A stretch of DNA of 64,000 bases, from NCBI GenBank assembly GCA_029959085.1, contig JARWIR010000001.1, positions 69,750,899 to 69,814,898 of the forward strand, given 5' to 3'. This DNA comes from Nemophila menziesii. Lineage: Eukaryota; Streptophyta; Magnoliopsida; Boraginales; Hydrophyllaceae. Below are positions 1-11,777 of the stretch, piece after piece. The notes under the pieces were generated by a model that had not been told where the DNA came from, made no database searches, and saw only the letters and a list, made by a program, of their open reading frames with translations. The position numbers were made by a program, and so were the translations under genes. Position 1 is the stretch's first letter. The number at the start of each line of letters is the position of its first letter.

Positions 1-296
1 GGAAACTGATTGGGGCATTTATTTTATATCCCCTCCTTTTAGCTTACTAACCAAATTTAAATGTTATATATCTGTCTTAGCCCCTTCACATCCTTTATAC
101 TTTCCTTTGTTAGCCACATTATAAGATATACCTCCTTATAATTTTGGTCTTATCCATATGATCTGCACTCAAATCACAACGCCTTAAGACTAGTCGTCCT
201 TTAAGATTGAGTTTAAGGTGGTGGGTGTTGATTATGGATATACATATTGAGTGGGTTGAGATTTGTATGCACTATGTTGATGATGCGCTTTGTTGT
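1..296 (+). mobile_element. Athila-like retrotransposon 3' UTR fragment (element D, part 1)
   Basis: Noncoding 3' region of a Gypsy/Athila-like element that runs in from beyond the window. It matches about 29110-29400 of element C, including the shared words agccacattataag, ccatatgatctgcactcaaatcac and ggtggtgggt. The same block occurs reversed at about 20820-20960 in element B. The solo LTR at 297-1739 interrupts it, and it resumes at 1745. No coding capacity was seen. Confidence 0.6.
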
Positions 297-1739
297 TGTT
301 AGGATTTAGATCAATGTTTAACATAAATCCCATCATGCTCTTTTGGAGAAGTGGAAAATATTTAGATTAATATGTAGTATTAAATAAATTAATCTATTCC
401 TATTCTTTTGGAGAAGTGGGAAACTCACTTTTTTTGAAGAAAAAGTCCCTAGGAGGAAAGATGAAAAAAACAATACCTTATAATATTTTACCCATCTATT
501 CCTTCCAAAAGAACTAAGGCTGTGAAAGTCCCACAAGCGCGCACCACCACCACAAGGGGCGGAGCCACGTGATGAGGTGTGGGGGGGGGGGGGGGGGGAG
601 GCATCGCCCCCCTGGATATTTAGAAAAAAAATCCTTTATATAAAAAAAATTAATTATATGTTATTTTTTACCCTTAAATTTTAAAAAATATTCATTTGCC
701 CCCCACCTCTAAATTTTTAAAACCATTTATTTGGACCCCTTGAATTTTCAGAATTTTCATTTGATCCATTAATTTTTAAATTTTATATTTATTAAACGTA
801 TAATTATATTATTTTTTCAATAAATTATATGTTTTTTTGTATTAAATAAAAAATAATCAATTAAAAAAATTATATCAAGACTTATAATGCATTTTTATAT
901 AATATAAAGCTTTATTTAAAAAAAATTATAATATATGGACCTATAGTGCAAATAAGTCAGAATTTTTTTTTCCGGGGTCGTTGCCCCCGAACCCCCTTGG
1001 GCCCCCCTACTAAAATATCCTGGCTCCGCCCCTGACCACCACCACCACCCGCCTGGCCTGGTGCTGCGACGGCGTGGGCTCATGGGGGAGTTTGGGGGGT
1101 CAAAATATGAAAAATGGATTAAGTTTTTCTGAAGTCATTCGGGTGGAAGATGACTGGTTCTTATAGTGGTCAGTGGCAATTCAAATTCCTTCAGCAAGAA
1201 GACAAACGTCCACTAATCACGTACCAAAATACAAGCGTCCACCAATTACGCACCAGCCAACTGTTACAGAACTTGGTCAACACGAGAATGAATCAAGTGA
1301 ACATAGTGTCCAGGTTCATTGCTGTAAATTGAATACGTGTAACATATGTCAATCAAAAAGTCAGCAATCATGGAGACAATTAAGGGCATTTATTGCTGAC
1401 GGTTCTGATAAGATCTCTCTCCTCAACTACTCTCCTATAAGTACAACTCCTCCCCACTTCTCTTAGTTACGAAACACATCCAAAAAGAACAAACATGCTA
1501 CTTCTCTTCTCTCTGAATATTATAGTTGTAGAATCTCGGTTAGAGATAATCGGTATGCCGAAATATCTTTTTAACGCCATAATATTTCTGTGTAAGTGTT
1601 TCGTTTGTATTTCTATTTATTTAATAGTTCTTTTACATTAATCAAAATAATTTTTCTGGATTTCCATTTCAAAACAATTTTTATGGATTTCCATTTCTCT
1701 TGCTTTGAAAAACGGTGAATTTAATTTTTTTCCCCAACA
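297..1739 (+). mobile_element. Solo LTR, TGTTAG...CCAACA, with 5-bp target duplication
   Basis: The stretch begins TGTTAGG and ends CCCCAACA, so it has TG...CA termini with the short inverted TGTT/AACA typical of Copia-type LTRs. Both sides are flanked by GTTGT (292-296 and 1740-1744), which is a 5-bp target duplication. The flanking element D aligns to element C across this point as if the stretch were absent. A TATAAG box lies near 1435. It contains a nested hAT element (554-1034). No internal region or second LTR is present, so this is a solo LTR left by LTR-LTR recombination. Superfamily assignment is inference. Confidence 0.75.
554..1034. mobile_element. Non-autonomous hAT-type element
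   Basis: The terminal inverted repeats are AAGGGGCGGAGCCA at the left and TGGCTCCGCCCCTG at the right, the common plant hAT terminus CAGGGGCGGAGCCA. ACCACCAC flanks both sides (546-553 and 1035-1042), giving an 8-bp target duplication, although the surrounding ACC repeat makes that match less decisive. Inside are a long G tract (581-598) and AT-rich sequence with no transposase. It sits inside the solo LTR. A related end occurs at 58990-59008. Confidence 0.75.
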
Positions 1740-1744
1740 GTTGT

Positions 1745-2370
1745 AACCCTTGCCAGGTTCTATGGGAAAAAAAGAGAAAAAAATAAGAAAAATAAAAAGA
1801 TAGAATAAAAACAAGAAATAAAATTTAGCATGATATCTCACATAAAAAGAGAATGCCATGTTTAACTTACAAAAAAGAGGAATATAAATGAAAATAAACT
1901 AACCGACAGGGGGAAATGTTAAGAAATCATTGGGAATTTCTTTGGGATACTTGGGGATGCTTATCTAGTGCATCAAGTGGGTTGAGTGAAAATATCTATG
2001 AGTTCAAACTCAGGCTCTAGGGCAAATCCTTAACGGCTAGTGAGGAGAGAGCCAAAAGCTCATTTCAAACTATCCAAATATGTATCATATCGTCCCTAAG
2101 CCTATGCTAAAACCAAAATGACCTCAAGATTCATAGTTATGTGTTTAAGTAATAATTGAGATAATAGAGAGTAGTTGAGAGGACCTTTAGATACTACACT
2201 GGGATCGAGTAACAACCTATAGCCACTATTTCGAACTATGTGAAAAGCTGACCCTTCTTGCATTGCGAAGGTAATCTACTCTTGAATTCATAACGTGTTG
2301 ATTGTTTGTATGATAAGTGTACATGTGGATGGGTTTTTAAGTTTAAATACACGAGACTTGTTAAGATGGT
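1745..2370 (+). mobile_element. Athila-like 3' UTR fragment (element D, part 2)
   Basis: This continues element D after the solo LTR. It matches about 29417-29990 of element C: gtaacccttnncnggg, agcatgatatctca, a block around gagagccaaaagctca, then the ccgtccctaagcctatgctaaaacc-like stretch. No reading frame of note is present. Confidence 0.6.
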
Positions 2371-3890
2371 GTTTTTGATATAATAATTGTATCATGAAAC
2401 ATCTTTTCAGGGTTAATTTGGACTTATTTGAGGGATTATTCCCCTAAATTTTTGAAATATTCTCATATCTTATCAACTTTCGGATATTTACTACTTTTAG
2501 AGATTTTTGTGTGTTAAATGTATGTTAAGTTTGTGTATTTAATACGAGGATGAGAAGTTGAAAAGTCAAGGTCAAAACCAAGTCATGGCGTTAAAGGACC
2601 AAAAAGGCATATTTGGACAACTAGAGTGTTTACCGGCACAACTTGGAGATCGACTTAAGAGAGTCACCATGCGCAATTGGCTAATATTCTAAGCGATCTC
2701 TCTGGTTTCATGGTATCACTTGAAGTCGGGAGTAAGTTATAGGTGGCGAAACATGATTTAGAATGAAGATGAAAGAGTTATTGAGTTTGCAGTTGTTGTG
2801 GTTTGACCCCTCCGCCCCACATTAAAATGTTTTTGGGTTGACTTGGGTCATTTAAAAGGGGTCACAACTCTAAAAACGTTTTTGGAGTTTAATATATCAG
2901 AAATTATCATTTATAAAAGTGAGTTACACAATTTAGATCAGAGTGGACTCTACATGCCTGGAAGAGATGAGAAGAAGCTAGAGCCCTGCTCCATCATTCT
3001 TTCACCGAAAATCATTCCACCATTAGAATAAATTGTATTCTCTTTTTGTTTAAAAAATGATTATTATACTATTTCTCTCTGGTTTTATGTCTTTTATTAG
3101 TAATTAAATACTATTAAGCTTGAGTATTGCTTTTATATATATGAATCATAGTTAATTATTGAATGATTTGAATGATATTTGGGATTATTTACATTTGACT
3201 GAATTAGGTAGTGAATTTGTGTTGCGTATGAGTTGGTTATAATTACATTCCATTGTCTTTATCAAATAATAGGCTAACCTTGGTGTTATTTATCAAATCC
3301 GGAAGGGGGAGGGGGTTGGAAGCATAGAAAGAATTCAAATACGTTCGGTGTGCGTTAGTTTCCTTGACAGGCTTGACTAGCCGGATAGTCAATAGGGTGA
3401 TCACCTTAAGCGTCGGGTATTTGTTTAGATTTCACTTGGAATAGGTCTCTAGTAGTGTTAGGTAGCCTTCTAAGCTATCATGAAGGGATTTAGGAGGAGT
3501 ATTGAATCCCGATTAATGTGAAGTTACTATTGCGCCCTTATAGCTAGAATCACCAGTCGACAGTATAGGGGGTTACTAGCAAGACTCAAGATATACTTCT
3601 CATATATTATTCTCTTTGTTATTTTTATTCACATATTAGTCAATTATAATTATTTTAATAGTATTTCACTTTAGTACTTTAATCTTCAAACAAAACAAAT
3701 ATATCTTTGACTTTTTGTTAATTACAACTAAACCCCTCTCACTTTATAAAACGCGATAATAATTAGCCTCATAGTCTCTATGGAGAACGATATTATATAC
3801 TTACTTATTACTTGAAAACGAATCATACACTTGCAAGGAGTGCTCCCTAAGGTGTCGAATTATTTATCACACTTTGGAGGCAACAACAAC
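2371..3890 (+). mobile_element. Probable 3' LTR of element D (Athila-like)
   Basis: Start and end are approximate. The 5' part resembles the element C LTR (30151 onward). The right half has the same layout: an attaccgcccttatagc-like stretch, cgagactcaag at about 3580, then an AT-rich stretch and the closing acacttgcaagg...tatttatcac block near 3850-3880, matching 31855-31895. No tRNA-Asp primer site follows, consistent with a 3' LTR. The LTR is old and diverged. Confidence 0.45.
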
Positions 3891-4311
3891 CATTATCATG
3901 GAGCTTGTGGATCTCTACAGTAGCCATGGTAAGTCTAGCTTTGATTTGTAAGTTCGAGTTCAAGATCGAAAATGAATATTTGGGTTCTTCGGTTCAAGAT
4001 CGAAGATGGCTAAAAAATAGAGATGGTGCAAATCTTGAAGGTTTAAAAGTTTGGTTGGTCAAACCCGAGTTCGGGCAGGCCATAATGGTTGGAAAGCTAC
4101 ATTTTTGAAGCTCTGAGTTTATCTGAGTGGAGATGGTTTTTGGCTAGGATTTGGGTTCAAGCTCAAGCAAAATAGTGAGTCTCGATTCCAATTTGAGTGA
4201 GATATTGAAGTTGTAGAAGAGTCGATCTTTCGTCGTTCGTGAAACCATGGAAAATTTTGTGAGCTTATATAAGCTTTCATTGTTAGCCAAGATCTTGAAG
4301 CCTCAAGTTAC
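3891..4311. other. Unassigned 421 bp between two LTR-like stretches
   Basis: Apart from a 67-codon open frame (3905-4108) with no recognisable motif, I see no gene, RNA or clean element end here. Confidence 0.4.
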
Positions 4312-5690
4312 TGATGTCTCACCTTTTGGCATATTATTTAATAGTTTGAGACATATTTTCTTGTGATTTTTTTAGTCTAAAAAATTGATATGTTTCCCAT
4401 TATTTGATATATTTTGAGTCTTGAGATAATATTAATGATTCACATGTTTTTGGAGTATTGTTAGGTTTTAATAGCTTTATAGGTGAAGTTTGTAGGAACA
4501 CATGAGATCTTAGGACTAATTGAGAAATTACGGAGTCAACAAAGCAAAGAGTAACCTCTAATGAATTAAAAATACCAAAAAGTGACTCGAAAAGTCAAGA
4601 TTTCACTTAGAGATAAAATAAAATATGTTTTATGATTCCGAGAGGAGTTAGAAGATGAATGATATATCATTGGAAATTTCTCAAAAAGACTAACATGTGA
4701 AAAAAAATAAGGTTTGGGAGTATGAAAGATGAAGTTATCGTCGTCTTAGAAACCCGAAAGTGACCACTTTGTGCAAACCAAAAAATATGGAGGATTATAT
4801 AGAGTTTAGCCTATTGGAGCAACCCACTTAAGTGACAGTCACTAATTTGGGGAAGATATAAGGCTTTTATTTTCATATATCTCATCATTCCACACTTTAC
4901 AATTAAAAGAGTAAGAGGAAACTTGAGAGAAGACTCTTCACATCTTCAAATCTTCAAAAGTTCATAATTTTAAAACTTCAAATATACATCATTTCACAAG
5001 ATAAAAAATTGTAATTTATATTCCTTCTATTGTTATTAATATTTAATATTTGTATGACTAATTACTATGTTTTCCATTCCATTTAACATGAACTAAGTTT
5101 CCTTGACTTTGGGATTAAAGATGAAACTCTAGACTTCGTTAAATGTACAATTATGTTTAATGAGGGGCTATAAGGTTAATTGAAATTGAATATATCATGC
5201 TTAATTTTATCTTATATTGAATTGTGATTGATTATATTGGCCAATTAATTGATTAACCCTATCCATGAATAATAACCAGTATGGGGATTGATGGGTAGAA
5301 TTAGGAAACTGGGAGTGCATTTGATTTATAGAATCAATATATCGTAGATAGATGCATAGTAGCAATATGTGTAGATAATTTCATCAATTTTTAGGTACCT
5401 TGACTCATCTAAAAGGATATCCATTCACTTGAAAGTAACACCTAATCACTCATAATGGGTTTAGAGTGATTTTCAAATTATAGTTAATATGAATTATCAG
5501 TATTACCTTTATTGAATAGAACTTACCCAAATAGAGACCTTAGGTAGAATAGATTATCCCAAACTAACATTTCTCCCCTTATTATATATGTTTCTATGTT
5601 TTAGTCCTTTAATTATTTTTATTCTAGCATTCTAGTTCTTTGAACTTTCGTAGTATTTTAGCTTTGTCCCAAATATTCTATTCCCCTTTG
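4312..5690 (+). mobile_element. Diverged Athila-like LTR (element E), right end lost
   Basis: It begins TGATGTCTCACCTTTT, like the TGATGTCTCCCTATTT start of the B and C LTRs, and is followed at similar spacing by GAGACATAT. Mid-LTR features are weakly recognisable (a leader with repeated tcttcaaa near 4940, and polymorphic AT-rich tracts). The 3' end fades where LINE endonuclease sequence begins near 5755, so it was probably truncated there. Confidence 0.35.
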
Positions 5691-5754
5691 TCAAGAAAAC
5701 TGAAGGACGTTGGCCAGTCCTCTAAAGTGAATGGGTTTTATGGATGGCTTAAGA

Positions 5755-6520
5755 GTATGGAATAATGAGGGGGCGACGACACCGGTGATTAGGAAAATGT
5801 TGAAGTCCCTCATGTTGAAGTATAAAACGACTATTGCTTGCCTTTTTAATCAATAATTAGAAAGAAAGATCTTAAATCATGTAGGCACTTTAATATGTTT
5901 AATAAATTTAATATAGTCGAACCAAGGGGAAGATCGTTTAGGTCCAAAGGGATTCTACCGACTTGAAAGGAGTGTGCGAAGTTTAGAGTCGTTATGTCTA
6001 ATGTGTCTCTTATTGTAATTAGTAAATTTAATGAATCATCATCTGTTTCGTGGTAATTGTCTTTGTGAATGCTCCAACAAATGAAAACGAAAGGCAAAAG
6101 GTGTGGGACAAAATTACTTCTTGAAATCTACAATCGACGAACTAGCCTATGTTATATAGGATCTTATTGATATCGCAAAAACCTCAGAATAACATGGTTA
6201 GATGGCCCCAAATTTGGACAGGACTATTCGTTTTAATAACTTTATTAATAATAATGAGTTGATTGAGGATTCGGTAAAATGTTGTTACTATACTTGGACA
6301 AATAAAAGGAAGGGAGATGCGTATATCAAAGAAAAACTAGATTGGGAAATGGAATCGTAGATATGGGTTAAGCTCTTCCTGGATATCATATTAAAAGCAT
6401 AACCGGTTATTGGCTCTAATCATTTTTCATTAATTCTTTGGGAAACCAAGAAGGACGTGTTGGACAAGAAATACTTCATGTTTGAATCTAGATGGTTAGA
6501 AAATTAAAAATGTAGAGAAG
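5755..6520 (+). pseudogene. LINE (L1-type) endonuclease domain relic
   Basis: Broken plus-strand reading frames resemble the apurinic-type endonuclease of plant L1 retrotransposons. Near 5765 a WN..G start is followed by a KSLMLKYKTTIACLF-like stretch that corresponds to the family's KKHKPDIVFLQE segment. Near 6035-6105 the translation reads VNAPTNENERQKVWDKI, the family YAPT/YGPN motif. At about 6285-6345 TWTNKRKGDAYIKEKLDW matches the conserved FTWTNNR.g...I.ERLDR block, and GSNHFSLIL near 6415 matches the terminal SDH motif with D changed to N. Several stops and frame changes make it nonfunctional. It is followed directly by the RT relic. Confidence 0.75.
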
Positions 6521-6796
6521 ATCTCAAATCTGCATGGGGTGCGGAATATAATGTTGAGAATGTTGAAGACTTCTGTCTGAAGAGAGATGTCACATGTCCA
6601 TCCTTTTCACTTTGGAGTAAGAAAACGTTTGTGAATAATAGGAGAATCATCAATAAATACCAGAATATCCTTGGTGATATACAAAATCAACCGATAAAGA
6701 ACCAGAAATGGAGATCGAAAACAAAACCAGATCGCACTAGAAGAACTATGCGAGAAAGAAGAAACGTTTGGGGAGGATAGAGCGATAAATCTGTGA

Positions 6797-8190
6797 TTGA
6801 AAAAAGTAGATAAACATACATTGTTTTTTCATGCTTCGACCATTATGTATAGGAACATTAATCAAATTGTAAGTATAAAGGATGACAATGGTAAGTGGGT
6901 AGAAGATCAACGTGGTATTAATGAGATGATCTTTACTTATTATAATGACCTATTCTCTGGAAACAATGAGATTGGAATTGAGGAGGTTGCAAACCGCACT
7001 CGATGTAAGATCACGGATAAAATAAACCAAGAACTAATTAAAATACCGAATCTGGAAGAAGTAAAAGACGCGGTATTTAGTATGTTAGGATCAAAAGATT
7101 TGGGACCAGACGGACTCCTCGGTAATTTTTATCAGGAATTTTGGGACATTATAAAAAATGATCATTTTGTACTTGTTAAAATGTTTTTCATGGAAAACGC
7201 TCTCTTAAGGAAAATTAATGATGCACTTATCACACTGGTAACGAAAGGCAAAATGCAAGAAAATGTGAAGGATTGCAAGCCAATTTTGTGCATTAGTTTT
7301 AATGACAAGATATTCAGCAAAAATATTGGTTCATAGATTACAACCATACATAGGGGATATTGTTTCACCAACACGATCAATTTTTATTAAAGAAAGAAGT
7401 ATACAAGATAATATTTTAATAGCTCGAGAAGTTTCTTATTTTTTTAACACAAAAAGGAGGTTACAGAAAAATTACTCGACTATTAAATTTGATATGGCAA
7501 AAGCTTATGCCTAAGTCAACTATGATTTCTGATGCGTATTTCAGAAAAACTTGGTTTCCGTAAGATATGGACAAATTGGATACTAAATTGTATCTCTACG
7601 CGTTATTTCATGTCAAAGTAAATAGTGAACAACTCAGAAAATTCACACCAAAAAAAGGATCTAGACAAATGAACCACTTTCGCCGCTTTTTTCCAATGAT
7701 GATGGAAGGACTTATTGGTTTGATTAATTTTTTGCGTAGAGGAGGAATTATCAAAGGAATTGCTATTAAGATAACTTGTCTGAAACTTACCTACCTCCTT
7801 TTTGCGTACGATGCATCATTCTTCGTAAATATTAATAAGAACAAGATTGAAGGTTTCAAGGAAACGATCAAGACATATTGTATGACATGAAGACAAAAAG
7901 TCAATATTCATAAGTCATCAGTTTTGTTTAGAAAAGGAACCCCGGATGATATAGCTACAAAATTTCTAATATTTTCAAAATTTGGAAAAACTGATTCACT
8001 TGGTAAATATTTAGGTATACCTCTGACCCTGAAAAGAGCTAAATCGGATAATCTGAAATACATTAAAGACTTGCTATCACAAAATCAGAAAGCTGGACTT
8101 CAAACCTCCTATCAGAAGGTGGCAAAGAAGATTGATCTAAGCAGTCATGCAAGCAAAACCAAACTATGCAATGTCAATATTCAATTTTCC
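6797..8190 (+). pseudogene. LINE (L1-type) reverse transcriptase relic
   Basis: This is the reverse transcriptase core of the same LINE, split over at least four frames (6797-7336, 7302-7514, 7567-7890, 7924-8193). Recognisable family blocks in order are DKHTLFFHA, GKWVEDQ, LGPDGLLGNFYQEFW (the GPDG motif), a break inside the NVIYKI.SK segment, FIKERSIQDNILIA, IKFDMAKAY, then LLFAYDASFF. The last aligns with the catalytic FADD box and has lost its first aspartate to tyrosine. LGKYLGIPLTLKRAKSDN follows, the family YLGLP motif. Frameshifts and the damaged FADD box mean no enzyme can be made. A plus-strand orientation is consistent throughout. Confidence 0.85.
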
Positions 8191-9300
8191 TAAGACCTTG
8201 TAAATATATAGTTAGTTCGATTGCATATACTTGGTGGGATTCGAGTCAAAAAAAAGATATTGCAATGGGTTGCATGGAAGAAGATTGCTAGGTAAAAAAC
8301 TATTGATTGACTTCGACTTACGGATTTTCATAGAATGAACATTGCTCTACTTTCCAATCAAGCATGGAGGCTTGTAAAAAATTCAGATTTATTTGTTAAA
8401 GTATATCAAGGTATTTACCATCCTAACTCGTCTCTTTGGGATGCTAAACTAAAACAAAAATGATTATGGAGTTGGGCTAGTAATTTTAAAGGGCTACAAT
8501 TGCTTAAGAAGGAATGTATTTGGAAAATTGGAAACTGGTTGACGACAAACGTATGGCAGCACTCATGGATTGGGAATAATAAAAAAATTGAGAAACCAAT
8601 GAATTGTAAAGTAAAGGTTTTTGCACAACTGTTCAACAAGGATTTTTCAGGATGGGACATGAATACTATTAATCAAGTTTTTCCAAGAGGTACAACCAAC
8701 GAGATTGTGAGAATTCCAATTTTACAATTAAACAAATATGCAAAAATTATATGGCCCCATACGGAGAATGGGAAGTGCTCAACAAAATCTGGGTATCATT
8801 CGTTGGTCCAAGAAGTACTCGACAACGAATATCAAAGTTCATGAGCAGGAGAAAGGAATCATAGTGAACACTGTAAAATGGTTTGCATTAAAACATTTCG
8901 TAAAATTAGAACATTAGCTTGGAAGGTTATCAATGGAGCAATACTAACTAAGAAGAATCTGGTAAGAAGTGTTCAAAAGATCCCTTTAGTAGTGTCGTGT
9001 GGGCCTCATCAAGAATGAAAACCAAAATTGATCGTGAGTCTAATGGACCGAGTGAGGAATGGATCACAACAATTATCAAAAGTTTCTATTGTAATGGCTG
9101 AGATAGGAAAATCATCACCACAAATATCCTAAGTACCCTTTGGTTCATTTGGAAGGCAAAAATAGAAGGCTTTTTAAGAAGAAAAAATGGAATATTAAGG
9201 AAGTAAACATCAAAGTTAATACTTAATAGACTAATTGGTAGCATGTTTGAAAAAGGTATGAAACAAGGGAGAATAATAAAGACAAGCAATGAATCAACGA
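8191..9300 (+). pseudogene. LINE ORF2 C-terminal region relic (post-RT, zf-RVT type)
   Basis: This continues the LINE. At 8310-8460 the translation reads RMNIALLSNQAWRLVKN and YHPNSSLWDAKL, the standard post-RT block of plant LINEs. The 8500-8844 frame follows with WKIGNWLTTNVWQHSWI and IIWPHTENGKCSTKSGYH, matching the W.....G.ysvkSaY motif. A zinc-binding-like segment at 8880-9000 lacks its cysteine pairs. At 9066-9180 a WITTIIKSFYCNG...LSTLWFIWKAK segment appears; a second version of it lies at 10297-10420. Confidence 0.75.
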
Positions 9301-9354
9301 AAATGAGAAAAATATATTAGTATGTCAAGATAGTGCGAAGATCATATGGCTTAA

Positions 9355-9922
9355 CTAGAATGGAAATGTTATGGTTAAAAACCAAAAACGATGATAACTG
9401 AATCGATTAAATCCCGAATTATGTAACCTAGTTAAAACCATTAGATTATGATTTAAAAAAAGTGTATCTGGTGTTAAAACTATTGGGTTATGGTTTTAGA
9501 TAAAAATAAAACCGAATAATTGGAAACTGTTTATTATTATATATATTCAAATTTTGTAATAATCTAGATAAAATAGTATACTGAAATTCTAAAACCAAAA
9601 TACAAATACTAAAATTAATTAAATAAATAATAAATATTTTAATCAAAGTCCAACACAATATTGTATGTACCTTGGAGATTTATGGAAATTGTCCATATAT
9701 ATGTGGTCTTATTTTATTAATTTTCAATATTTTTATAAAACTATCATTTGGTTATGGTTAAAACCGCAAACCCGTTAAGAAAATAGAAACCAAATGGTGC
9801 GGTTATGATTTTGAAAAGTGTAACCGATAGTTAAAACTGTTAGGTTATGGTTATAAGTAAAATAAACGGTTATATATGTGGTTTTTGATATTTTGCAAAA
9901 ACCCGAACCGTTGCCATCCCTA
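9355..9922. mobile_element. hAT-type MITE inserted in LINE
   Basis: The termini are TAGAATGGAAATGTTATGG at the left and the complement of TAGGGATGGCAACGGTTCGG at the right, the widespread plant hAT terminus with the left arm decayed. GGCTTAAC flanks both sides exactly (9347-9354 and 9923-9930), giving an 8-bp target duplication. The interior is AT-rich with many internal copies of a ggttatggttaaaacc-type subterminal motif in both orientations. No transposase. The element is 568 bp long. Confidence 0.88.
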
Positions 9923-9930
9923 GGCTTAAC

Positions 9931-10721
9931 GACTCATCGTTTCCTGAGGAATAAGACACGAGTGGAGTTGCTTCACTTGCAGTCAAGCAAAGGAAATATT
10001 GTTCATAAAATCATGAAAAAGAAGGGTAAAATCGTGTACTGAATAAGAGGCTTTTTGTCCTTTTCGCTATGAGGTCAGATGCAGACCTCAATTTCATGAG
10101 TAGCTCGTTTTACTCATACAAGATTGAAATTATTCAAGAGATTTCGAAAAAGGGACGGGAATTAATCGGAATATTCAACCAATTATCAATGGAGTCAGTT
10201 GAGCATCTTCTTCTTAAATGTTCATTCAGCTATGCGGTGTGGGCTTCATTAAAATTACAAATTAAAATTAATAAGAACTTTAAAGAAAATATTAAAGAAT
10301 GAATTACAAGTGTTGCGAATAATTGTTCCTCTAATGGGGAGAATAAAGGGAATGTCACTGCTCATAATCTTTGCACTCTTAGGTTCATTTGGAAAACAAA
10401 AATGGAGAGAAGATTCGAGTTATAAAATAGAAGGCAACAAATATATGTTTAAATTATTTAAAGCGCAAAAGTCTCATAAGAAATCCAAACCTAGCTTTAA
10501 AGAGAGCCAGGAAGATGATTGCATGACAATCTACAATGATGTAACAGACATTATCTGGCTTAAGGATACTTCCTTCACTAAAGAATGGGAACCGGCAGGG
10601 CTGATATCGGTAGCAGTGAGCAATGAAGGAAATGTTGAGCATAAAATTATGAAAAGAGGAAAAGTCAAGTCATGCTTGCAAGGAGAAGCGTGGGCAATTC
10701 TCTTTGCAATAAGATCGACAT

Positions 10722-10789
<68 letters not shown>

Positions 10790-11109
10790 AAGTAGTTCTT
10801 TCTACTCGATCAGCCTTGAAATTATTTAAGAAATTTGTAAAAAGATATGAATAAATTGGAAGGTCCGTCCTATCATTAAGCAGATTTAGATATAGGTTGA
10901 CTAAATTCCAAATAGGCAAGTTTACCACATTGGAAGAAAACATAACGGACTGGCAGACTATGTTGCTAAATGTGCTAGATTGTGGTTGAGCGTACCAGAG
11001 TGGAAAAAATCGTATGTTATTGATAGTCACCAGTTTTTACTTAACATATGTAAAAATAGTTGTATTGACTAGTTAGGTTTCTTGGTATGTACCTATTAAT
11101 AAAAAAAAA
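9931..11109 (+). pseudogene. LINE 3' region: zf-RVT, RNase H-like tail and poly(A)
   Basis: Plus-strand frames show ESVEHLLLKCSFSYAVW (10190-10240), the zf-RVT motif of plant LINEs. WITSVANNCSSNGENK and LCTLRFIWKTKMERRFE (10297-10420) follow. At 10450-10720 a frame contains GLISVAVSNEGNVEHK and SCLQGEAWAILFAIRS, matching the E-containing EAEALALL helix of the RNase H domain found in plant L1 elements. A CT microsatellite then interrupts the frame. The segment ends in an A-rich tail at 11098-11109. It repeats the WIT...FIWK block already present at 9066-9180, so it may be a second, 5'-truncated copy of the same LINE family rather than a continuation. Confidence 0.7.
10724..10788. repeat. (CT)n microsatellite
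   Basis: Perfect CT dinucleotide tract of about 65 bp inside the LINE RNase H relic. Open frames across it on both strands are simple Ser-Leu or Arg-Glu repeats and are not genes. Confidence 0.98.
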
Positions 11110-11588
11110 CATCAATGAGATTTGAAAATAGATGTTTTTTTTTAAGATGAAAAGCATGTCACATTGAAATAAATATGATTAGTGTTGCTGACCTTGCAAT
11201 TAAGCGTGCAAGACTAAACCTAAAAGTCTTACAATGAAATTGCGTCTCACTTATCTTTTTTTTTTTTTTGTCAAAAACAAGCAAAAGTAAATATTACATC
11301 TTAACCCTAGTTAAATAATTATAAAGATCAATGATAGAACTTGACGGGGTGTTCGAGATGTTGTAACCTTGCTTGGTAGCTTTGGCGTCTCACTTATCAA
11401 TAATTATAAATTCTTTATAACTTAAGTAAAATTATGAGGATTGGATGGTTATGTTTTTGTTTAACTGTATTTATTTTTTAATGTGAAAAAAAATTAAAAT
11501 TTCAGTCTCTTCCCGTTCGTTTTATAATAAGAAAAATCATTGATCGTATATAATCTTTAATTACAAATGAATAGTATTACAACAATTC
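11110..11588. other. Unassigned AT-rich stretch
   Basis: No gene seen. A T tract (11259-11271) followed by gtcaaaaacaag could be the poly(A) end of another minus-strand retroposon. The words gcgtctcacttatc occur twice (about 11243 and 11385), a possible short duplication. Confidence 0.4.
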
Positions 11589-11690
11589 TTTTTTTACATA
11601 GGAAAGCCACTTTGGATTCGGAGTCATTGACTCGATTTGAACCTGCACCACTAGATTGAATGGCCAAAGCTACAACTATTTTGATATCGT
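11589..11690 (-). mobile_element. tRNA-like SINE, copy 1
   Basis: Read on the minus strand it has TTGGCCATTCAATCTAGTGG, then GGTTCAAATC (a Pol III B-box-like word), then GAGTCAATGACTCCGAATCC, and ends in an A run (the T run at 11589-11595). It shares this whole order with the second copy at 12034-12150. A tRNA-derived SINE is inferred from the B-box and A tail; the A-box end is poorly kept. Confidence 0.55.
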
Positions 11691-11777
11691 AAAGCATGAA
11701 TAATAATTAGTGAGATCAATAGTTAGCCTAGTGGTTAAATTACTCCGTAAAGACAAAAAAATCTTAGAATCACATCT

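Noticed and set aside
5846..6097. 83-residue minus-strand frame
   Set aside because: Lies antisense to LINE endonuclease motifs on the plus strand and has no domain of its own.
10665..11030. 121-residue minus-strand protein with Arg-Glu repeats
   Set aside because: Product of the CT microsatellite inside a LINE relic read backward.
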